From NCBI GenBank assembly GCA_049840935.1, contig JASGJA010000025.1:310001-374000 (forward strand): DNA of 64,000 nucleotides. The letters are read 5' to 3'. Positions 17,495 through 28,039 of this stretch are shown here, in pieces (positions within the stretch are counted from its first letter, which is position 1; every line of letters starts with the position of its first letter). The position numbers and the translations under genes were made by a program. The notes beneath the pieces are model-generated. The model made no database searches and was not told the origin of the DNA. It saw only the letters and a program-made list of their open reading frames with translations. This DNA comes from Mesorhizobium_G sp049840935 (GTDB lineage Bacteria > Pseudomonadota > Alphaproteobacteria > Rhizobiales > Rhizobiaceae).

Positions 17495-20400
17495 ATGACT
17501 GCTTCCGCAAATACGAATGAGAACGACATTACCGCGCTTTTCGTGCGGCGGCCGGTGCTCGCCTTCGTCTTGAACATGTTGATTATCGTCGCCGGTCTGG
17601 CGGCATTTTATGGCGTCGAAATTCGCGAATTGCCCGATGTGGACCGTCCGGTGATTACCGTTACGACGCAATATGACGGCGCGGCAGCCGAAACGGTGGA
17701 TCGCGAACTAACTGATGTGATCGAGGGAGCCGTTTCGCGTGTTTCCGGGGTTAAGTCTATCTCGTCCAGTTCGTCATATGGGCGCAGTCAGGTAACGGTC
17801 GAGTTCAACGATGGCGTGGACCTCAATGTGGCTGCGTCAGACATGCGCGACGCGGTCAGTCGTGTAACCAACAATCTGCCGGATACGGCAGACGCGCCGC
17901 GCATCGTAAAGGCTGATGCGAATTCCAGTCCGGTGATGCGGCTTGCCGTGACATCCAACACCATGTCCGTTGAGGACATGACGGTGCTGGTCGAGGATCA
18001 AGTCGTCGATGAGTTAGCCGCAGTTCCGGGCGTGGCCGATGTGCAGGTTTTCGGCGACCGCGAGAAGATATTCCGCATCGACATCGACCAATCGAAACTG
18101 GCAAGTCTTGGCCGAACGGTTGCGGATATTCGCAACGCGCTTGCGTCTATCTCGCTCACCACGCCAGCCGGGTCGATCACGACGGCCAATCAGGACATTG
18201 TGGTTCGCACCACTGCAGACGTGAACACGCCAGAAGCTTTCGAGGCTTTGCTGATCGGCAAGAATGTCCGCTTGGGCGATGTGGCAACGGTGACGCTTGG
18301 GCCGGACCCCAGCGCTGCGTCATCGCTGCGCTCGGACGGCAAGACAGGCATTGGCCTTGGCATAATCCGTGCTGCGGAATCGAATACGCTTGATATTTCC
18401 GAAGGCGTTCGGCGCGTCACCAGTGAAATTCAGAAAAACTTGCCGGAAGGCATGGCTATCCGTGTGACGAGCGACGACGCGACCTTTGTCGATGGTGCTA
18501 TCCACGAGGTGGAAATTGCGCTTGGCCTGTCGGTATCGATTGTTCTGCTGGTGATCTTCCTGTTTCTGCTCGACTGGCGCGCGACGCTCATACCCGCAAT
18601 GGCCATGCCCGTTGCGCTGATTGGCGTCATTGCTGCGATCTATCTCGCGGGCTTTTCAATCAACATTCTCACGCTTCTTGCGCTTGTGCTGGCTACAGGT
18701 CTTGTCGTGGACGATGCAATCGTGGTGCTCGAAAATATTGTACGACGACGCAACGAAGGCATGGGACCGCGCGCGGCGGCTGTGCTTGGCACGCGTGAAG
18801 TGTTTTTCGCGGTCGTGGCTACTACCGCGACGCTTGCGGCGGTATTCGTGCCGCTATCATTCCTGCCGGGGCAAACGGGCGGTCTGTTCCGTGAGTTCGG
18901 CTTCGTGTTGGCGATGTCGGTGGTGCTTTCCTGCGTGGTCGCTCTTTCGCTTTGCCCCATGCTTGCATCGCGCATGTTGAAGCCTCATTCGGGCGAACAT
19001 CACGGCTTGGGTGGCCGTATTGGCGGCTGGCTTGCGCGGCTGTATCGGCGGTGTCTGGTAGCGTGCCTCAACGCGCCGCTGATTGTTTTGCTTGTCTCGG
19101 TCTTGTTTGCCGCAGGTGCCGCTGTTGCGTTCGGTTTGGTGCGGCAAGAGCTTACGCCATCAGAAGACCGCTCGGTGGTGTTATTGCGCATACAGGCGCC
19201 GCAGGGCGTGAGCCTCGATTACACCACCGCGCAGATGCGCGAGATTGAAAAGCTGATCCAGCCCTTGCGGGACTCGGGCGAAATCGTGACGACGTTCGCC
19301 AATGCGGGGCAGGGCGGTTCCGTCAATAATGGTTTCATGGTGATGACGCTTGCGCCTTGGGGCGAGCGCACCCGCACCCAGCAGCAAATTGCCGCTGAAA
19401 TCAACCAGCTTGTGAAGCAGGTGCCGGGCGTGCGCGCGACACCGTTCCAGCCCAACAGCCTCGGCATTCGTGGCGCGGGCAGCGGCCTGCAATTTGCCAT
19501 TGTGGCAAACAGCTATGCCAAGGCGAACGAAGCAGCGGCGAAAATATTGGCGGAGATGGAGAAAGATCCGCGCTTCCAGCAGCCTCGCCTTTCCAATGAC
19601 GCGACACAGCCGCAATTGCGCGTGCGCATCGACCGCGAGCGGGCGGCTGATCTGGGCATAGACATTACCGGTCTGGCAGAAGGCGTGCAGGCTGTATTGG
19701 ACGGGCGCGAGATTGCCGATGTGTTCATCGACGACAGAAGCTATCCGGTAAAACTGCTTTCCACCACCAATCCAATCAACGATCCGACCGATCTGGAAAA
19801 TGTGTTCCTCAAGACATCGGACGGGCGTTTCGTTCCACTCGCCACCATCGCGTCGCTCGAAGAATTGGCGGTGCCGCCGACACTTACGCGCGAGCAGCAA
19901 TTGCGCTCTGTGGCGATTACTTCGAATCTGGCGGACAATTTTGCGCTTGGCGATGCGTATAGGGACGTGCTGCGAATTTCGACACCGCTGCTTCCTGCTG
20001 GCAGCTATATTATCCCGCTGGCCGAAGCGGCCACTCTGGGTGAAACCTCAACCGGAATGCTGGCCGTGTTTGGCTTCGCGCTAGTGATTATCCTGCTCGT
20101 GCTCGCCGCGCAGTTCGAAAGCTTCGTCAGCGCCATCATCATTATGGCCACAGTGCCGCTTGGGCTTGCCTGTGCGGTCTACGCTCTGCTGCTGACCAAT
20201 ACGAGCCTGAACGCTTACAGTCAGATCGGGCTTGTGCTGCTTGTCGGGGTTATGGCGAAAAACGGCATTCTGATCGTCGAGTTTGCCAATCAGTTGCGCG
20301 ACAAGGGCATGGGGTTGCGCCAAGCGATCGAGGAAGCGGCGACGATCCGCCTTCGTCCGGTCATGATGACCATGATCTGTACGGTTCTTGGCGGCCTGCC

Positions 20401-20617
20401 GCTGGTGCTTGCATCGGGAGCCGGAGCCGAGGCGCGCATCGCTCTGGGCTGGGTGATTGTTGGCGGGCTCGGCATGGCAACGCTTTCAACGCTATTCCTG
20501 ACGCCGGTTGCCTATCTCCTGCTTGGGCGCTTCGTAACGCCGAAGGTGGAGGAAGAGGCGCGGCTCAAGCGCGAGCTTGAGGAAGCGGCCTATACGGGTA
20601 TGGAACCTGCCGAGTAA
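17495..20617 (+). CDS. RND efflux transporter, AcrB/MexF-like
   Basis: Proton-driven inner-membrane pump, 1040 residues from the ATG at 17495, just after the adaptor stop. Domain order is TM1 (LAFVLNMLIIVAGLAAFYGV), porter domain, TM2-TM6, second porter domain, TM8-TM12. The TM4 motif ATGLVVDDAIVVLENI carries the paired Asp residues of the proton relay, and GVMAKNGILIVEFANQ and RLRPVMMTMICTVLGGLPL are typical of TM10-TM11. The hydrophobic-amphiphilic efflux group is more likely than the metal group. A frame extending upstream to 17447 lies inside the adaptor gene. Confidence 0.93.
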   Translation: MTASANTNENDITALFVRRPVLAFVLNMLIIVAGLAAFYGVEIRELPDVDRPVITVTTQYDGAAAETVDRELTDVIEGAVSRVSGVKSISSSSSYGRSQVTVEFNDGVDLNVAASDMRDAVSRVTNNLPDTADAPRIVKADANSSPVMRLAVTSNTMSVEDMTVLVEDQVVDELAAVPGVADVQVFGDREKIFRIDIDQSKLASLGRTVADIRNALASISLTTPAGSITTANQDIVVRTTADVNTPEAFEALLIGKNVRLGDVATVTLGPDPSAASSLRSDGKTGIGLGIIRAAESNTLDISEGVRRVTSEIQKNLPEGMAIRVTSDDATFVDGAIHEVEIALGLSVSIVLLVIFLFLLDWRATLIPAMAMPVALIGVIAAIYLAGFSINILTLLALVLATGLVVDDAIVVLENIVRRRNEGMGPRAAAVLGTREVFFAVVATTATLAAVFVPLSFLPGQTGGLFREFGFVLAMSVVLSCVVALSLCPMLASRMLKPHSGEHHGLGGRIGGWLARLYRRCLVACLNAPLIVLLVSVLFAAGAAVAFGLVRQELTPSEDRSVVLLRIQAPQGVSLDYTTAQMREIEKLIQPLRDSGEIVTTFANAGQGGSVNNGFMVMTLAPWGERTRTQQQIAAEINQLVKQVPGVRATPFQPNSLGIRGAGSGLQFAIVANSYAKANEAAAKILAEMEKDPRFQQPRLSNDATQPQLRVRIDRERAADLGIDITGLAEGVQAVLDGREIADVFIDDRSYPVKLLSTTNPINDPTDLENVFLKTSDGRFVPLATIASLEELAVPPTLTREQQLRSVAITSNLADNFALGDAYRDVLRISTPLLPAGSYIIPLAEAATLGETSTGMLAVFGFALVIILLVLAAQFESFVSAIIIMATVPLGLACAVYALLLTNTSLNAYSQIGLVLLVGVMAKNGILIVEFANQLRDKGMGLRQAIEEAATIRLRPVMMTMICTVLGGLPLVLASGAGAEARIALGWVIVGGLGMATLSTLFLTPVAYLLLGRFVTPKVEEEARLKRELEEAAYTGMEPAE

Positions 20618-20686
20618 AATGCGCGGGTGACAATCCGCGCCGCAGCCTCTATCAGTCACGCCTCGAAAAAATGAGAGGCCGCGTGA

Positions 20687-21169
20687 ATGCTTGAACCCGT
20701 ATCCTTCGAGCAAGCAGAAAAGATGGTGGGGCAGGAGGTCGGCGTTTCGCCTTGGCGCACCGTGACCCAAGAGATGATCGATCAGTTTGCCGATGCAACT
20801 GACGATCATCAGTTTATCCATTGCGACCCTGAACGTGCGGCGCGCGAGACGCAGTTTGGCGGCACGATCGCGCATGGGTTTCTCACGCTTTCCCTGCTAT
20901 CGGCCATGACCTTCGAGACCGTGCGACCGTTAGCGGGGGCAAGCATGGGCGTTAATCAAGGATTTGATCGTGTACGGTTCGTCGCACCGGTAAAATCCGG
21001 AGCGCGCATCCGCGCCCGCTTCGTGCTGGCCAAACTATTTGCGCGGCCTTCTGGCTGGATTGAAACGGTCCACGAGGTAACGGTGGAGCTGGAGGGTTCG
21101 CCCAAGCCGGCGCTGGTCGCAACGTGGCTGACACTCGCTTTCATCGAGCCACCTGCTGATCCTGCCTGA
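20687..21169 (+). CDS. MaoC-like (R)-specific enoyl-CoA hydratase
   Basis: Single hotdog-fold protein, 160 residues. The hydratase motif is seen as FADATDDHQFIHCDPERA followed by FGGTIAHGFLTLSL, with the catalytic Asp and His around residues 39-45. PhaJ-like hydration of trans-2-enoyl-CoA is the known family activity. A short-chain dehydrogenase follows on the same strand after about 70 bases, which suggests linked acyl-CoA metabolism. The substrate is unknown. Confidence 0.85.
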   Translation: MLEPVSFEQAEKMVGQEVGVSPWRTVTQEMIDQFADATDDHQFIHCDPERAARETQFGGTIAHGFLTLSLLSAMTFETVRPLAGASMGVNQGFDRVRFVAPVKSGARIRARFVLAKLFARPSGWIETVHEVTVELEGSPKPALVATWLTLAFIEPPADPA

Positions 21170-21241
21170 TCCCTGCTTGACGTGGCGCAGGTGATTGCCC
21201 AATAACGCGGCAGAAACAACTCTGGCGAGCATTTTCAATCC

Positions 21242-22021
21242 ATGTCGCGACGCTTTGAAGGCATGACCGTGCTGCTTACAGGCGCGACCGGCGGATTCGG
21301 AGGCCGTTCCGCCGAGCGTTTCGCAGCAGAAGGCGCACGGCTGGTGCTGTCGGATCTGGAGGAAAAGCCTCTACAGGAACTGGCGTCTCGGCTGGATTGC
21401 GAGACGGAAATACTTGCGGGCGACATTACGGACGAAAAACTTTCCGAAGCGTTGGTCAAGCTGGCGCTCTCCAAATTCGGGCAACTCGATGTGGCGCTGA
21501 ACAATGCTGGCATTGTGCACAGCTTTGTCAGTCTGGCGAATTTGCCGACAGAGGAGGCGCGCCGTGTAATCGACGTGAATCTGCTCGGCGTGTTCTATGC
21601 GATGAAATATCAGCTTCCGGCGATGGCGCGGCAGTTTCGGGAAACCAAACGGCCGGGTGCTGTGGTGAATATTGGCTCGTCGGCTGGTTTGAGCGCTGCG
21701 CCAAAAATGGCGCTTTATGCGGCTGCCAAGCATGGCGTTATCGGGCTGACCAAGACGGCGGCGATTGAATATGCGGGCAAGGGCATTCGTGTGAATGCTG
21801 TTTGCCCTTCCTACGCGCGAACGCCGATGGCGCAATCCTTTCTGAAGATCACCAAGGCGTCGGAAGAGGCGGCCTATGCCGAGCTGACGCGCAGCGTGCC
21901 TATGAGGCGGCTGGCGGAAGTGGATGAAGTTGTCGAGGCGATCATGTTCGCCGCTGATCCGAAGAACTCATTCATGACCGGCGCGTCAATTCCGGTCGAT
22001 GGCGGCGTTTCCGCGATTTAA
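21242..22021 (+). CDS. Short-chain dehydrogenase/reductase
   Basis: NAD(P)-dependent SDR, 259 residues. Cofactor motif TGATGGFG (14-21), structural NNAG (about 87-90), catalytic Ser of NIGSSAGLSAAP and YAAAKHG (YxxxK) are all present. The C-terminal TGASIPVDGGVSAI is typical of classical SDRs. It lies between the MaoC-like gene and a small ABM-domain gene, and the three may form a unit. Confidence 0.88.
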   Translation: MSRRFEGMTVLLTGATGGFGGRSAERFAAEGARLVLSDLEEKPLQELASRLDCETEILAGDITDEKLSEALVKLALSKFGQLDVALNNAGIVHSFVSLANLPTEEARRVIDVNLLGVFYAMKYQLPAMARQFRETKRPGAVVNIGSSAGLSAAPKMALYAAAKHGVIGLTKTAAIEYAGKGIRVNAVCPSYARTPMAQSFLKITKASEEAAYAELTRSVPMRRLAEVDEVVEAIMFAADPKNSFMTGASIPVDGGVSAI

Positions 22022-22071
22022 TTTTCGACCGTTTTGCTCCAGAGTGGGGATACCGAACAGGAGTGCCCCAC

Positions 22072-22437
22072 TTGCCCGAAATAGCCATCATCGTTGAATT
22101 TGAAACTTTGGAGGGGGCCGAGCCGGAGTTCCTTCGCATTATGCAGGACCATGCGCAGCGCACGCTCGATGAGGAGGAGGGTTGCATCCGATTCGAGGTT
22201 TATAAGCCCATCGATGAGGATGGCGCGCCAATTCCAAACCGTGTGCTGATAGATGAGCTTTATGCCGATCAAGCAGCCGCTGAGTCGCATCAGCTCAATC
22301 CGCGCATGTCCGCATTCAGGCTGATTGTCGATCCGCTGTTGAAGTCGCGCAAACGACTGATTGCCCGCTCGATTGCCGAGCGTGAGCCGGAGCAGGGTAT
22401 TCCGCCCTCCGAACTGAACGCCGCCAACGACGATTAA
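22072..22437 (+). CDS. Antibiotic biosynthesis monooxygenase (ABM) domain protein
   Basis: Small dimeric alpha-beta barrel protein of about 121 residues, related to quinol monooxygenase YgiN. The core reads IAIIVEFETLEGAEPEFLRIMQDHAQRTLDEEEGCIRFEVYKP, with a conserved pattern over residues 3-45. A GTG at 22063 overlaps the ribosome site AGGAG (at about 22059-22063), so the TTG at 22072 is the better start. Function is not established for most of this family. It is last in the MaoC-SDR group. Confidence 0.75.
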   Translation: MPEIAIIVEFETLEGAEPEFLRIMQDHAQRTLDEEEGCIRFEVYKPIDEDGAPIPNRVLIDELYADQAAAESHQLNPRMSAFRLIVDPLLKSRKRLIARSIAEREPEQGIPPSELNAANDD

Positions 22438-22459
22438 ATCGAAAAGTGCGCAGACCGTC

Positions 22460-22482
22460 ATCCTCGGCCCTGTGCCGAGGAT
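22460..22482. repeat. Short palindromic repeat/hairpin between convergent genes
   Basis: ATCCTCGG (22460-22467) and CCGAGGAT (22475-22482) form an eight-base perfect stem. The wider context resembles a short dispersed repeat of alphaproteobacteria built on CGTCATCCTCGG and CCGAGGATC. It lies between the ABM gene and the convergent small gene at 22526. Confidence 0.55.
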
Positions 22483-22525
22483 CTGCTGCGTATCGGGGTT
22501 GATGTTTAATCGCCGCAGATGCTCG

Positions 22526-22738
22526 TTATTTCTTCGGCTTTGCCGCCCTGCGCTTGGGTTTGCCCGGGATGGATGTCGAAATCGCCGAAATCGGATCGCT
22601 CGCAGGAAATGTGTCTTCGAGCGCTTCCTCCAATTCCTCGTCAGCTTCCTGCTTGGCGCTGCCAGCTTCCTTCGTAGCGCGCTGCTCGCGCTCAAGGGAC
22701 CGGACGGCGGGAGACTTCTTCTGCGGAGGCTTGCTCAT
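22526..22738 (-). CDS. Small conserved hypothetical protein
   Basis: A protein of 70 residues, highly charged, with no membrane segment. The central stretch ELEEALEDTFPASDPISAIS resembles short conserved proteins common in Rhizobiales, and the C-terminus is lysine-rich (KPKRRAAKPKK). The gene stands alone between convergent and co-directional neighbours. Its function is unknown. Confidence 0.65.
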   Translation of the reverse strand: MSKPPQKKSPAVRSLEREQRATKEAGSAKQEADEELEEALEDTFPASDPISAISTSIPGKPKRRAAKPKK

Positions 22739-22798
22739 GACAGTCTGGCTCGCGACAAATTTTCGTTGTCGCGATGCTACTGCCAGTTGCGCTTCGCC

Positions 22799-23369
22799 TC
22801 AAGCGGCTGCGTCGTGCGCAGCTTCTCCGAGAAACTCGAAAACATAGTTGGAAAACGACCGCCAGCATTCTACCCGGAATGCGTCGGGGGCGGTGCGTAA
22901 AAGCACGATCTCTACTTTGCCGAGAATGGTGCGCGAAGCTGCGCCCACTGGAAAAACGGCGAGAGATAAATCCTGCGGACAGCCTGCGTTTAGCGTTGCT
23001 TCTGCGCCGGGACCGGTTACAGCAAACGCGACGTTCCGGTGAGAAATATCAACCGCTGAATGTAGAGCCTTGACCTTCGCACAGTTCTCAACTGGGGATT
23101 TGCCGGATTCATCAATAACAAGCCACTCGTCGGGACCGAGCCACAAAGCGGAGCGTGTAGCTTTGGACGCTGAGGTCTTCGGCTTTCGTGGGAAGGGTCA
23201 AGCCCAGTGCCTTGGATAACGCTGTTACCGAACCTGAGGGCGCACGCAATGAAATGCGTTCAGCAGGAGGCAGTACGGCGACGCGAGAGGCAGTTGCAGC
23301 AATTTCGCGTCCCGCCAATGCTGGACGGCGCTGCGCAATCGCGCCTGATTTGGTGCTGGCTTTAGCCAT
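22799..23369 (-). pseudogene. soxG: Sarcosine oxidase gamma subunit, frameshifted
   Basis: Gamma subunit of heterotetrameric sarcosine oxidase. The N-terminal half (from ATG 23369, MAKASTKSGAIAQRRPALAG...) and the C-terminal half (LWLGPDEWLVIDES ... to 22799) are in different frames. Removing one base in the run at 23184-23186 joins them through LPTKPKTSASKATRSALWLG and gives about 189 residues, the usual SoxG length. The start overlaps the end of soxA (stop near 23362), as expected for a coupled operon. The gene is probably intact in the organism. Confidence 0.85.
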
Positions 23370-26344
23370 TGAGCCGTTCTCCCTTCTCGTCGAAGAACAC
23401 GGTGCCGCTAACCTCGACCTCGATTACGCCTTTGGGCATTGGGACGAAGAGAGTTTGTCCCATCCGATCGCGTCCGCCAGCGACCAGCGCCAGCGCGATG
23501 GAACGGCCACAATTCTCCGACCAATAACTGGAGGTGACGTGGCCAATCATCTTCATCGGGATCGGCTGGTTGGCGTCTGCAACGATCTGAGCGCCTTCCT
23601 CCAGCACGACTTTAGGGTCTTTTGTCAGCAGTCCGACAAGCTGCCTGCGGCCCGGCGCGGCTAGATCAGGCCGCTTCATGCCGCGAATGCCGACGAAATC
23701 CGTCTTCTTTTTGCCTATAGCCCAGTCCAGACCGGCGTCGTTACAGGTAACGGTGCCGTCCGTATCCTGCCCGACGATGATGTAACCTTTTTCGGCGCGC
23801 AAAACGTGCATGGCCTCGGTGCCATAGGCGCAGGCGCCGTATTTGCGGCCTTCGGCCCACAGCGCCTCCCAGACGGACTGGCCATAGTCGGCAGGTACGT
23901 TGACCTCGAAGCCGCGGTCGCCGGTGAATGACATGCGGAACAAGCCGCGTCGGGACGCCGCAAATCTTGCCCTCGCGTACGGACATATGCGGCATGCCCT
24001 CATCGGAAAGATCGATGCCTTCCACAAGCGGCGCGATGATGTCGCGTGAGTGCGGACCCTGCACCGCGATGACGGCCCATTGCTCGGTGATCGAGGTGAG
24101 CCACACATTGAGATGCGGAAACTCGGTCTGGAGATAGTCCTCCATGTGATTCATCACGCGCGGCGCGCCGCCTGTCGTGGTCGTGACATGGAAGCGGTCG
24201 GGAGCCAGACGCCCGACGACGCCGTCGTCATAGATGAAGCCGTCTTCGCGCAACATGATGCCATAGCGGCAACGGCCCGGCTCAAGCTTTTCCCATGGAT
24301 TGGTGTAGAGCAGTTCCATGAACTTGGCCGCATCGGGGCCAACGACCTCGATCTTGCCGAGCGTGGACGCGTCAAACATGCCCGCTGCCTTGCGGACGGT
24401 GACGCATTCGCGGTCGACGGCCTTATGCATGTCCTCGCCAGCTTCCGGAAAATACCATGCGCGCTTCCACTGGCCGACATCTTCAAAGACTGCGCCATGC
24501 GCTTCCGCCCATGGGTGTATCGGCGTCTTACGGGTGGGGTCGAACAGATTTCCGCGCGCGTGATTGACGATGGAGCCGAACGTGACCGGCGTATAAGGCG
24601 CGCGGAAAGTGGTGAGGCCCACTTCCGGGATGGGCTTGCCAAGCGTTTCAGCGGCGATGGCAAGGCCGTGCATGTTCGACGTCTTGCCCTGATCGGTTGC
24701 CATGCCGTTGGTGGTGAAGCGCTTTACATGCTCGATGGAGCGCATGCCTTCATGCACCGCTTGGCGAATGTCCTTGGCGGTGACATCGTTTTGGAAATCG
24801 ATGAACGCCTTGACGGTCGTGCCGGGGCCTGCGCCGGGAGCAGCGCCAAGCATACCGCCCGTCCAGCCTTCCTGTGCCATGACCGCAATCTTCAACGCCT
24901 TGCCGGGTTTTTCGGCGGCATCGTTGCCTGCCTGAATGGCTTCGGAGATGCTTGCTTCCAGACCGTCCGTTCCTGCGCAAGCGCCAACAGACACGCAATC
25001 CTGTACGTAGGTTCCGGGCAGGAAGCGCTGCGTCGCGGCGTCGAAAGCAACCTTGCCGCGCGACTGCGAAAACAGATGCACCGAAGGCGTCCATCCAGCC
25101 GAAACGAGCAGTGCATCGCATTCGATGGTGCGGCTGCTGCCGCCAGTTTTGGGTTCGACGACGACGGAGGAAACACGGAGTTTTCCGTTTGCTTTGACGA
25201 CAGCACGCCCGGGCAGAATTTCAATGCCCAGCGAGCGCGCCTCATCGACTGCCGCACCGCTTGGCGCGTCGCGCGTGTCGATGATGGCGGCAATGTTCAC
25301 GCCAGCTTTTTTGAGGTCGATGGCGGCGAAGTAAGCGGAATCGTTCGCCGTATAGACAGCAACATTGCGCCCCACGGCGACGCCGTAGTGATTGAGAAAG
25401 GTGCGTGCCGCCGAGGCCAGCATGATACCGGGTCGGTCGTTGTCAGCAAATACCATATGCCGTTCGATTGCGCCTGTTGCGAGAACCACGCGCTTGGCGC
25501 GCACCTGCCAAAGACGCTCGCGCGGTGTAGTACGGTCCGGGCTAGCGAGGTGGTCGGTGACGCGCTCGGTCAGGCCAACGAAATTCTGCGCGTAATAGCC
25601 AAATGCAGTCGTGCGCGGCAGCAGTCGAACGTTCGGCATTGCAGCCAGTTTCGCTGCTGTGGCCTGCGCCCATGACCAGCCATCCTGCCCGTCGATTTTT
25701 GCGCCTTTCTCAAAGTGCAGCGCGCCGCCAAATTCGGCCTGTTCGTCGCAGAGAATGATGCTCGCGCCAGTCTGCGCCGCCGCAAGCGCTGCCGAAAGAC
25801 CTGCCGCGCCGCCGCCAACGATGAGGACATCGCAATGTGCAAACCGCGATGAGTAGTGATCGGGGTCGGGCTGATCCGGTGAAACGCCGAGACCTGCAGC
25901 AGAGCGAATATTCGGCTCGTAAATGCTCTTCCATGCCGCCTTCGGCCACATAAAGGTTTTGTAGTAGAAGCCCGCCGAGAAGAAGGGCGAGGCGAGGTCG
26001 TTTACCGCGCCAACGTCGAAGGCCAGCGAAGGCCAGCGATTTTGCGAATTTGCCGCCAGCCCGTCATAGAGTTCCTGCACGGTGGCGCGCACGTTCGGTG
26101 TGCGGCGCGCGGCGTCGCGTTCCACAGAAACGAGTGCGTTGGGTTCTTCCGCGCCAGCCGAAAGAATGCCGCGCGGTCGGTGATATTTGAAAGAGCGCCC
26201 AACCAGATGAATGCCGTTTGCCAAGAGGGCGGACGCCAGCGTGTCGCCTTCGAGGCCGGTGAAGTGCTTGCCGTCGAACGTAAAGCGAGCGGTGCGCGCG
26301 GGCGTCAGGCGGCCTGCATTGGCGATGCGATATGCTCCGGCCAT
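23362..26344 (-). pseudogene. soxA: Sarcosine oxidase alpha subunit, frameshifted
   Basis: Large subunit of heterotetrameric sarcosine oxidase, which demethylates sarcosine to glycine with O2 and tetrahydrofolate and releases H2O2 and methylene-THF. It has an N-terminal 2Fe-2S-like fold domain (about 15-110), an NAD/FAD-binding domain (VLIVGGGAAG, 173-182) and a C-terminal aminomethyltransferase-like folate domain (from about 600). The first frame reads correctly to GVPTRL and then turns to arginine-rich nonsense. Dropping one base near 23938-23944 restores FRMSFTGDRGFEVNVPADYG and the rest to the stop near 23362, about 993 residues in total, normal for SoxA. The ATG overlaps the soxD stop (TAATG). 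Confidence 0.88.
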
Positions 26345-26697
26345 TATGCGTCTCCCTTCTTGGAGCGCGGCCTCGCCGTCGCTTTCGGTTTTACAGACGC
26401 GGCTTCTGCCGGGGAGGTTTCGAGCGAAGGCTTAGGCTCGCCGGCCTTATAGGTCATCAGGAATTTGTCGCTGATCGTGTCGCGCACTGCATTGAAGAAG
26501 CGAGCGCAGCCATGCACATGCCGCCAGCGCTCATAGGTGATGCCTTTTGGATTTGTGCGGATGAAGAAGAATGCTTCGAAATCTTCGTCGGAAATATCTG
26601 CCAGATGGGACGAACGCACGATGTGCGCCTCTCCCGCTCCTCGAAATTCAAGCTCTGGGCGTTCTTCTTCGCAATAAGGGCAACGGATGAGAAGCAT
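26344..26697 (-). CDS. soxD: Sarcosine oxidase delta subunit
   Basis: Small zinc-binding subunit of sarcosine oxidase, 117 residues. Likely zinc ligands are Cys6 and Cys9 (CPYC) and the His60/His62 and Cys64 region of RHVHGCARFF. The motif FFFIRTNPKGITYERWRH is typical for SoxD. The C-terminal 30 residues are a charged, low-complexity extension. It lies 9 bases after soxB and overlaps soxA by one base. Confidence 0.92.
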   Translation of the reverse strand: MLLIRCPYCEEERPELEFRGAGEAHIVRSSHLADISDEDFEAFFFIRTNPKGITYERWRHVHGCARFFNAVRDTISDKFLMTYKAGEPKPSLETSPAEAASVKPKATARPRSKKGDA

Positions 26698-26706
26698 AGC
26701 GAAACC

Positions 26707-27960
26707 TCAGTGCGCGACGGCGGCAGCGGCCGCTTCGTCGATCAGGCGGCCCGTGCGGAACCGTTCAAGCGTAAATGGCGCGTTGATGGGGTGCGGTTCA
26801 TCCCGCGCGATGGTGTGCGCGAAGACATTGCCGGAGCCTGGCGTTGCCTTGAAGCCGCCTGTGCCCCATCCGCAATTGACATAAAGGCCCTTCACGGGCG
26901 TCTTGGCGAGGATGGGTGAGCGGTCTGGCGTTACATCAACAATGCCGCCCCAAGAACGCAGCATCTTCATGCGTGTGAAAATGGGGAACATCTCACAGAT
27001 CGCGTCGAGCGTGTGGTTGATGATGTGCAATCCGCCGGTCTGGGAATAGGAGGTATATTGATCCGTGCCTGCGCCGATAACCAACTCGCCCTTGTCCGAC
27101 TGCGAAATATAGGCGTGCACGGTGTTCGACATCACGACGCATGGGAAGATCGGCTTGATCGGCTCGGATACCAGCGCCTGCAACGGGTAACTTTCCAGCG
27201 GCATGCGCACGCCAGCCATTTCCATGAGCACTGAGGTGTGGCCCGCAGCGACGACGCCAACCTTTTTCGCTCCAATGAAGCCGCGCGATGTCTCGACGCC
27301 GAGCACGTGGCCCTCCGGTGAACGGCGAATGCCGCTTACTTCGCAATTCTGGATAATATCGACGCCGCGTGCGTCGGCTCCGCGAGCATAGCCCCATGCA
27401 ACCGCATCGTGGCGAGCAGTGCCGCCGCGCCGCTGCAGCGTTGCGCCAACGACCGGGTAGCGCGCATTTCGCGAGATATTCAGTGGCGGACAGAACTCCT
27501 TGGCCTCTTCTGGCGTCAGCCATTCGTTGTCAATGCCGTTTAGCCGATTTGCATGGACGTGGCGCTTGAGAACCTGCACGTCATGCACATTGTGCGCCAG
27601 CATCATGACGCCGCGCGGCGAATACATGACGTTGTAGTTGAGGTCCTGGCTCAGCCCGCCCCAAAGCTTGAGCGCGTGATCGTAGATGCCCGCGCTTTCG
27701 TCATAGAGATAGTTCGAACGGATGATGGTGGTGTTGCGACCCGTATTGCCGCCGCCCAGCCAGCCCTTGTCGAGCACCGCGACATTGGTAATGCCGTGTT
27801 CCTTGGCAAGGTAATAGGCAGTTGCTAGCCCATGCCCGCCCGCGCCGACGATGATGACGTCATAGCTGGCTTTCGGTTCTGGAGAGCGCCATTGCTGCTC
27901 CCAGCCCTTGTGTCCCCGCATGGCTTCACGGGCAATAGCGAAAGCTGAATATTTGCGCAT
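26707..27960 (-). CDS. soxB: Sarcosine oxidase beta subunit
   Basis: FAD/FMN-binding catalytic subunit of heterotetrameric sarcosine oxidase, 417 residues. The dinucleotide motif is VIIVGAGGHG (35-44), followed by LDKGWLGGGNTGRNTTIIRS, in which the His/Arg region near the covalent FMN site of SoxB is expected. The C-terminal NCGWGTGGFKATPGSG is the usual substrate/FAD end. It is the first gene of soxB-D-A-G. No glyA or folD gene is adjacent here. Confidence 0.93.
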   Translation of the reverse strand: MRKYSAFAIAREAMRGHKGWEQQWRSPEPKASYDVIIVGAGGHGLATAYYLAKEHGITNVAVLDKGWLGGGNTGRNTTIIRSNYLYDESAGIYDHALKLWGGLSQDLNYNVMYSPRGVMMLAHNVHDVQVLKRHVHANRLNGIDNEWLTPEEAKEFCPPLNISRNARYPVVGATLQRRGGTARHDAVAWGYARGADARGVDIIQNCEVSGIRRSPEGHVLGVETSRGFIGAKKVGVVAAGHTSVLMEMAGVRMPLESYPLQALVSEPIKPIFPCVVMSNTVHAYISQSDKGELVIGAGTDQYTSYSQTGGLHIINHTLDAICEMFPIFTRMKMLRSWGGIVDVTPDRSPILAKTPVKGLYVNCGWGTGGFKATPGSGNVFAHTIARDEPHPINAPFTLERFRTGRLIDEAAAAAVAH

Positions 27961-28039
27961 TGGTCAAGTGTCTCGCGTGGGCGGCGCCTGTTAGCATTAC
28001 AAATTGGTATCAGCCAACTTTGCGCTGATTGCGACACGC

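Noticed and set aside
24050..25675. Open frame of 541 codons on the plus strand
   Set aside because: It lies wholly antisense to soxA, whose protein has clear domains; the plus-strand translation has no recognisable motif and exists because of the GC-rich codon bias.
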